Source: Dehalococcoidia bacterium CG2_30_46_19 (lineage in GTDB: Bacteria > Chloroflexota > Dehalococcoidia > GIF9 > AB-539-J10). Taken from it: 10,244 nt of DNA. Positions 6,760-10,244 of this stretch are shown piece after piece (positions within the stretch are counted from its first letter, which is position 1; the number at the start of each line of letters is the position of its first letter). The stretch lies in assembly GCA_001872925.1 (NCBI GenBank), contig MNYD01000068.1, positions 1 through 10,244 of the forward strand, in the 5' to 3' direction. Both the position numbers and the translations under genes were made by a program. The notes below the pieces were generated by a model that was not told where the DNA came from, made no database searches, and saw nothing but the letters and a program-made list of their open reading frames with translations.

Positions 6760-6893
6760 GAAGAGCTTTTTGGTGACTAGAGCGGAGTGGAACCACCCGT
6801 TCCCATCCCGAACACGGAAGTGAAACGCTCCAGCGCTGACGATACTTAAGGGGTAACCCTTCGGGAGAATATGCCGTTGCCAAGAAGCTCTTC
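6760..6893 (+). ncRNA. Predicted 5S precursor with 18-bp terminal stem
   Basis: GAAGAGCTTTTTGGTGAC (6760-6777) pairs with GTTGCCAAGAAGCTCTTC (6876-6893) along its full length, allowing three G-U pairs. The outer 7 bp (GAAGAGC/GCTCTTC) lie outside the usual mature 5S. They begin exactly at the predicted transcription start, so the whole transcript would fold on itself before end trimming. No T-tract follows the stem, so it is not a standard intrinsic terminator. Confidence 0.6.
6769..6885 (+). rRNA. rrf: 5S ribosomal RNA, unlinked from 16S and 23S
   Basis: The approximately 117-nt sequence has the universal 5S core around CCCATCCCGAACACGGAAG and TGAAACGCTCCAGCGC, and helix I formed by TTTGGTGAC with GTTGCCAAG. 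The GAGAATATG segment matches the conserved loop-E/helix-IV region. The pairing continues beyond the mature ends: 6760-6777 pairs with 6876-6893 over 18 positions with a few G-U pairs, which probably forms a processing stem. No 23S or 16S sequence lies within this window on either side; both neighbours are protein genes. Its own promoter lies directly upstream. Exact mature ends are estimated by comparison with the Bacillus-type 5S ends (TTTGGTGGC...GCCAAGC). The 3' stem arm ends one base before the stop codon of the convergent MBL gene. Confidence 0.93.
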
Positions 6894-6894
6894 A

Positions 6895-7668
6895 CTACCC
6901 TAGCTTCGCTAAGTCAAATCTCATACCATCGCGAGCAGCTATCACCGAGATTCCTGTTTCATCGGTCAACTTCCGGGCTAACTCCCAGGGCTTAGCTCGC
7001 CACATCGTCATGCCAAAATGAGTGAGTATCGCTGCACTGGGTTTTATTTCCTCGATTATCTGCTTTGCTTCAGGAAGAGATAAATGGTCAACAGGAGCCC
7101 CAGGATTTAACCTGACCACATTTATAATCAGCAAGTCACCAGTATAATAATGGGGTAAACTGTCGAAATACCTGGTATCAGTAATCCAGGAAAAAGTGTG
7201 CCGCGGCGTTCGGAAGACAAAGCCATATGTCTCCACAGGATGGTGATGCTTAATTGGCGTTTCAAAGTAAATATCATCGACCTTATAATGCCCGCCTTCG
7301 CTCAGAATTTCTACTTTTTCGGGCTTCTCTTGCAAATAAGATAAGATGACCGGATCTGGATTTAAGGCATCAGCAGGAGCAAAAACAACGCCTCTTTTCT
7401 TCATCCCGCCTCCGGTCATAGCCTCAATCATGATATTGATATCTCCACAGTGGTCTAAATGCCGGTGAGATAAAATAATCGCATCCAGCTTGGAAGGGTC
7501 GAGCTTCCTTTTGGTAGCTTGAACCAAGCATCCCGGCCCAGGGTCAAGAAGCAGTTGAGTATCACCCAGGCTAAGCCATGCACCGCCGGAAGCTAAAAAC
7601 TGTCGAGTAACCACAAACCTGGCTCCCGCAGTGCCCAGAAAAGTTATCACATCAGACACTTCAGCCAT
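6895..7668 (-). CDS. MBL-fold metallo-hydrolase, RNase Z/PhnP-like
   Basis: The 257-residue protein has the compact metallo-beta-lactamase fold typical of RNase Z- and PhnP-like phosphodiesterases. It opens with FLGTAGARF and a LLLDPGPG strand, then SHRHLDH (His68, His70, Asp72, His73), a second histidine cluster HHHP (141-144), WITDTRY (Asp164) and LTHFGM (His217). The full set of metal ligands is present, so it is probably active on a phosphodiester or cyclic substrate; which one cannot be said. The long exosite arm of true RNase Z is not obvious. The ATG has no SD. An extended -10 element lies only 10 nt upstream, so the message may be leaderless. It diverges from the CinA-domain gene and converges on the 5S gene, with its stop codon one base from the 5S stem. 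Confidence 0.87.
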   Translation of the reverse strand: MAEVSDVITFLGTAGARFVVTRQFLASGGAWLSLGDTQLLLDPGPGCLVQATKRKLDPSKLDAIILSHRHLDHCGDINIMIEAMTGGGMKKRGVVFAPADALNPDPVILSYLQEKPEKVEILSEGGHYKVDDIYFETPIKHHHPVETYGFVFRTPRHTFSWITDTRYFDSLPHYYTGDLLIINVVRLNPGAPVDHLSLPEAKQIIEEIKPSAAILTHFGMTMWRAKPWELARKLTDETGISVIAARDGMRFDLAKLG

Positions 7669-7678
7669 AGGTCAAGCA

Positions 7679-7687
7679 ATTATAACA
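7679..7687 (-). promoter_or_regulatory. Extended -10 promoter of the RNase Z-like MBL gene
   Basis: Read on the minus strand this is TGTTATAAT, a perfect TGnTATAAT element. It lies 10 nt before the ATG at 7668, putting the predicted transcript start about 4 nt before the start codon. No good -35 box is visible, which is common for extended -10 promoters, and there is no SD. Confidence 0.55.
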
Positions 7688-7712
7688 GAAGGATTAATTT
7701 CTTCGTTAAGTC

Positions 7713-7721
7713 TGCTAAAAT
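7713..7721 (+). promoter_or_regulatory. Extended -10 promoter of the CinA-domain gene
   Basis: TGCTAAAAT is a near-consensus extended -10 element, 13 nt before the ATG at 7735. The predicted start of transcription is about 7 nt before that ATG. As with the divergent gene, no SD and no clear -35 box are present. Confidence 0.5.
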
Positions 7722-7734
7722 AACTATCTTAGAA

Positions 7735-8244
7735 ATGGCAAACTTAGAGATAGAAATCGCCTCTTTGCTCAGGGAATACCAAGCTAAGACAGGAAGACTA
7801 CTCACCATAAGCACCGCTGAATCAGCCACAGGAGGCAGGATATCGGATAGGTTGACCAACATTCCCGGCAGTTCCGACTACTTCAAGGGCTCTTTAATAG
7901 CCTACAACAATGAGGTTAAGATAAGCGCTCTCGGAATAAAAAAAGAGACCGTAGAAAATTATGGAGCTGTTAGCCCACAAACAGCTATTGAGATGGCTGA
8001 GGGTGGTAGAAAACTCCTCGGCACAGATATATGTATTTCCGACACTGGCATTGCCGGACCTTCAGGCGCCACTGCAGAAAAACCTGTAGGACTTTTTTAC
8101 ATTGGTTTAGCCACCGAAGGTAAAAGCTTTAGCAAGGAGCATATCTTCAGTGGGAATAGAGAAGAAAACAAGAGAGCGGCTGCCGAAGCAACATTAAGCC
8201 TATTGAAACAATACTTGCAAGAGCAGATTAGCCTGGCAAAGTGA
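7735..8244 (+). CDS. pncC: CinA C-terminal domain protein, nicotinamide-nucleotide amidohydrolase (PncC-type)
   Basis: The 169-residue protein is the stand-alone C-terminal domain of CinA. In PncC this domain deamidates nicotinamide mononucleotide to nicotinate mononucleotide, recycling NAD breakdown products in the cytoplasm. Family motifs run in order: TAESATGGRIS (28-37, with Ser30), NIPGSSDYFKGSLIAYNNEVK (42-62), GAVSPQTAIEMAEG (77-90), TGIAGPSGAT (104-113), EKPVG (115-119) and FSGNREENKRAA. The usual AESCTGG motif is AESATGG here; the Cys is not known to be essential. The N-terminal MoCF-like domain of full-length CinA is absent, as in many bacteria. The start has no SD, and a close extended -10 element suggests a near-leaderless message. 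Confidence 0.9.
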   Translation: MANLEIEIASLLREYQAKTGRLLTISTAESATGGRISDRLTNIPGSSDYFKGSLIAYNNEVKISALGIKKETVENYGAVSPQTAIEMAEGGRKLLGTDICISDTGIAGPSGATAEKPVGLFYIGLATEGKSFSKEHIFSGNREENKRAAAEATLSLLKQYLQEQISLAK

Positions 8245-8288
8245 GTTGATAAAACGCCTGAATTGGGAATATATGAAATTATGTACGC

Positions 8289-8318
8289 TTGACACCTGGC
8301 TATGTAATTTTGTAAAAT
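8289..8318 (+). promoter_or_regulatory. Sigma-70-type promoter of the HMG-CoA-synthase-like/thiolase operon
   Basis: A perfect TTGACA (8289-8294) is followed after 18 bp by TAAAAT (8313-8318). This leaves an untranslated leader of about 50 nt before the ATG at 8375. The 130-nt gap after the CinA-domain gene and this promoter suggest the operon is transcribed independently. Confidence 0.65.
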
Positions 8319-8319
8319 T
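8306..8319. repeat. Inverted repeat overlapping the -10 box, possible operator
   Basis: AATTTTGTAAAATT has 6-bp arms (AATTTT/AAAATT) around a 2-bp centre and covers the whole -10 hexamer. A repressor bound here would block transcription. The AT-rich make-up means chance is a real alternative. Confidence 0.35.
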
Positions 8320-8374
8320 CGGTGTTTAAGGGAAATTATAACAGGTTGAAATTAAATAAAGGGAGGTTAATAGC

Positions 8375-9823
8375 ATGGTAGGAATCACTTCTTATGGAGG
8401 TTACATTCCCTGGTATCGGATGGAGCGCATGACTGCTTACAAAGCTATGGGTTGGCTTAATCCAGCGGCGATACTGCCCGGAGAAAGGTCTATCGCCAAC
8501 TACGATGAGGATAGTGTAACCATGGCAGTAGCAGCAGCTAGGGATTGCCTAAAGGGTATTGATAAGAAGAAGAAGATAGACGGCTTATATATCGCTACCA
8601 CCACCTCTCCATACCGACAAAGGGAAGGTGCAGGCATAATCGGCACTGCTCTTAGTCTGCAACCTAGCATCAGGACTGCTGATTTTACCGATTCTACCAA
8701 AGCAGGGACAGGAGCAATCCTTTCCGCCTACGACGCCATTAAGGCGGGGTCAGCAAAGAATATATTAGTGTGTGCCTCTGATTTGCGTAAGGAACTCGCT
8801 GGCGGCTATCAGGAACAATTGTATGGGGATAGCGCTGCAGCACTGCTTCTTGGAGATACCGATGTAATTGCCAGTATAGAAGGGTCCTATTCCATTTCCT
8901 ATGATTTTAGCGACTCATGGAGAGCAGACTTTGATGAATTTGAACGTGCCTGGGAAGATAGGTGGCGCCGTGACGAAGGCTATGAGAAGCAATTGACTGA
9001 GTCTATCGCCGGGCTACTGACAAAATACAAGTTAAACATTAAGGATTTTGCTAAGATAGTTATTGCCTGTCACTTTGAACGGGCAGGAGTAGCCATAGCC
9101 ACGAAGCTGGGAGCTGACCCCTCACGGGTCCAGGATTCCATGATGCGCACTATGGGCGACTCTGGCGCCGGTTATCCGCTGGTGCTGCTTGTGGCTGCGC
9201 TTGAGGAAGCCAAACCAGGAGATAAGATATTGGTCGTCAGCTATGGAAACGGCAGCGATGCTCTCTTCCTTCAAGTAACCGACCAGATAGAGAAAGTAAG
9301 AGACAATAAAGGGATTAAAAAGTGGCTCGCCAGGAAGAAGATGCTCGATAATTACGACAAATACCTGGCATTCCGCGAAGAGATTCCCATGGACAAAGGA
9401 TTTCGTGGTGAAGAGAGTTCTTCCACTCAGATATCAGCACTATGGAGAGGTCGCAAAAGCTTCTTAGGACTCTGGGGAAGCAGATGCAAGAAGTGTGGCA
9501 CGCCGATATACCCTATCCAGAGAGTGTGTGTAAACCCTGATTGCGGAGCGATAGATGAGATGGAGGATTATTGCTTTGCCGACAGGAAGGGTACTTTATT
9601 TACCTATACTGCCGATTTGCTGGCATATTCTATTAACCCACCAGCGATATACGGGGTATTGGATTTTGAAGGTGGAGGAAGGTTTTGGTTTGATATTGCA
9701 GATTGTGCCCCGGAATCATTGAAAGTGGGCATGCCTATGGAGATGACTTTCCGCATAAAATACGTTGAGCATGGGCGGGGGGTTTCCACCTATAGTTGGA
9801 AGGCAGCCCCAGTAATGGAATGA
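8375..9823 (+). CDS. HMG-CoA-synthase-like thiolase-fold protein fused to a DUF35 zinc-ribbon/OB domain, catalytic Cys absent
   Basis: The 482-residue protein has two parts. Residues 1-305 match the archaeal-type HMG-CoA synthase fold (MVGITSYGGYIPWYR, GERSIANYDEDSVTMAV, ACHFERAG with His233, SYGNGSDALF). Residues about 365-482 are a DUF35 module: a zinc ribbon with Cys371, Cys374, Cys385 and Cys390, then an OB fold (KGTLFTYTADLLAY, PPAIYGVLDFEGGGRFWFDI). The nucleophile motif, ACKAGT in archaeal synthases, is STKAGT here, so the Cys is Thr108. The upstream SES-HPY motif with the catalytic Glu is TTTSPY, so Glu is Thr76. Ordinary Claisen condensation is therefore unlikely. It may be a non-catalytic subunit, or a retro-aldol type enzyme like the Cys-less Ltp2 proteins that pair with DUF35. 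The ATG has GGGAGGT upstream. The thiolase gene follows after 27 nt. Confidence 0.88.
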   Translation: MVGITSYGGYIPWYRMERMTAYKAMGWLNPAAILPGERSIANYDEDSVTMAVAAARDCLKGIDKKKKIDGLYIATTTSPYRQREGAGIIGTALSLQPSIRTADFTDSTKAGTGAILSAYDAIKAGSAKNILVCASDLRKELAGGYQEQLYGDSAAALLLGDTDVIASIEGSYSISYDFSDSWRADFDEFERAWEDRWRRDEGYEKQLTESIAGLLTKYKLNIKDFAKIVIACHFERAGVAIATKLGADPSRVQDSMMRTMGDSGAGYPLVLLVAALEEAKPGDKILVVSYGNGSDALFLQVTDQIEKVRDNKGIKKWLARKKMLDNYDKYLAFREEIPMDKGFRGEESSSTQISALWRGRKSFLGLWGSRCKKCGTPIYPIQRVCVNPDCGAIDEMEDYCFADRKGTLFTYTADLLAYSINPPAIYGVLDFEGGGRFWFDIADCAPESLKVGMPMEMTFRIKYVEHGRGVSTYSWKAAPVME

Positions 9824-9850
9824 CAAAAAAGTAATGTAAAGGAGGTTGAA

Positions 9851-10244
9851 ATGGCAGAGGGAATAAAAGATAAAGTGGCAATCATAGGAATGGGTTGCAC
9901 CAAGTTTGGAGAGAGATGGGATGCTGGCTACAGCGATTTGATTGTTGAGGCGTTCAAGGAATGCTTGGAAGATGCCGGGATAGAGAAAAAAGATATTCAA
10001 GCTGCCTGGTTGGGGACTTGCTTTGACGAGCAGTTTTGCGGCAAAAGTGCACTTCCTCTGTCACATACCTTGAAGTTGCCCTTCATTCCAGCAACCAGAG
10101 TGGAAAACTTTTGCGCCACTGGTTCTGAAGCTTTACGAGGAGCTTGTTATGCTGTCGCTTCTGGAGCTTACGATATTGCCTTGGCGCTTGGCGTGGAGAA
10201 ACTAAAGGATTGTGGCTATGGTGGCCTTCCTGAATTCAGACGAC
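9851..10244 (+). CDS. Thiolase-superfamily protein (SCP-x/lipid-transfer type), N-terminal part, runs off window
   Basis: The frame opens at ATG 9851, 27 nt after the HMG-CoA-synthase-like gene, with AAAGGAGGT upstream, and stays open for 131 codons to the window edge. It begins DKVAIIGMGCTKFGERWDAG, the standard opening of SCP-x/acetyl-CoA acetyltransferase-like thiolases, and carries RVENFCATGSEALRGACYAVASGAYDIALALGVEKLKD, in which Cys88 is the nucleophilic cysteine. The catalytic His residues would lie beyond the edge. It probably works as a complex with the upstream protein, whose DUF35 module is the usual partner of such thiolases. In archaea a thiolase, DUF35 protein and HMG-CoA synthase form one complex; here two of the three parts are fused. 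The role may be thiolytic cleavage or condensation of an unusual acyl-CoA. Confidence 0.9.
   Translation, partial: MAEGIKDKVAIIGMGCTKFGERWDAGYSDLIVEAFKECLEDAGIEKKDIQAAWLGTCFDEQFCGKSALPLSHTLKLPFIPATRVENFCATGSEALRGACYAVASGAYDIALALGVEKLKDCGYGGLPEFRR

Noticed and set aside
6710..6895. 61-codon minus-strand open frame
   Set aside because: It lies antisense across the 5S rRNA gene and its promoter, and its residue content looks like random translation.
6895..6915. Small hairpin TAGC-TTC-GCTA as a terminator for the 5S transcript
   Set aside because: It has a 4-bp stem, no T-tract, and lies in the coding end of the MBL gene.

Overview
The window looks like bacterial chromosome of moderate GC content from an anaerobic, lipid-handling lineage. 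Most genes have near-consensus Shine-Dalgarno (SD) sequences (AAAGGAGGT type). The style of the UvrC tail, the unlinked 5S rRNA gene and the thiolase-fold/DUF35 genes fit an uncultivated Chloroflexota (Dehalococcoidia-like) best. A Desulfobacterota-type host is the main alternative. This placement is an inference from gene style, not from a marker-gene comparison.

Layout. The 3' end of uvrC (1-359, +) converges on a DUF72 gene (369-1109, -). A minus-strand block follows, listed here in direction of transcription from high to low coordinates: a metallo-beta-lactamase (MBL)-fold hydrolase with a TTG start (6644-5685), an acyl-CoA dehydrogenase (5526-4255), an SCP2-like lipid-binding protein (4184-3576), a 236-nt gap holding an SD-led 12-codon micro-ORF, an acetoacetate-decarboxylase-family enzyme (3339-2539), a DUF35 OB-fold protein without its zinc ribbon (2499-2209), an NAD-dependent epimerase/dehydratase (2192-1260), a 28-codon thiolase N-terminal remnant (1228-1142), and the DUF72 gene. 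A self-contained 5S rRNA gene (about 6769-6885, +), with a promoter matched to the start of an 18-bp terminal stem, sits between the TTG-start MBL gene and a second, RNase Z-like MBL gene (7668-6895, -). That second MBL gene diverges from a stand-alone CinA C-terminal domain gene (7735-8244, +) across 66 bp, and both may be leaderless. The right end is a plus-strand operon: a TTGACA/TAAAAT promoter, an HMG-CoA-synthase-like protein fused to a zinc-ribbon/OB-fold DUF35 domain (8375-9823), and the start of a thiolase/SCP-x-type protein (9851 to the window edge).

How the genes fit together. The central block and the right-hand operon both suggest CoA-thioester chemistry on hydrophobic or branched substrates: dehydrogenation, lipid binding, a Schiff-base decarboxylase or aldolase fold, NAD-dependent redox, and thiolase-fold carbon-carbon bond chemistry with DUF35 partners. 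The HMG-CoA-synthase-like protein lacks the catalytic Cys (Thr108) and the usual Glu (Thr76), so ordinary HMG-CoA synthase activity is unlikely, while its thiolase neighbour keeps its Cys. In the central block the DUF35 gene has lost its zinc ribbon and a thiolase survives only as a fragment, which suggests an older thiolase/DUF35 pair has decayed there while an intact pair remains on the right. No mobile element, CRISPR array or tRNA was seen.
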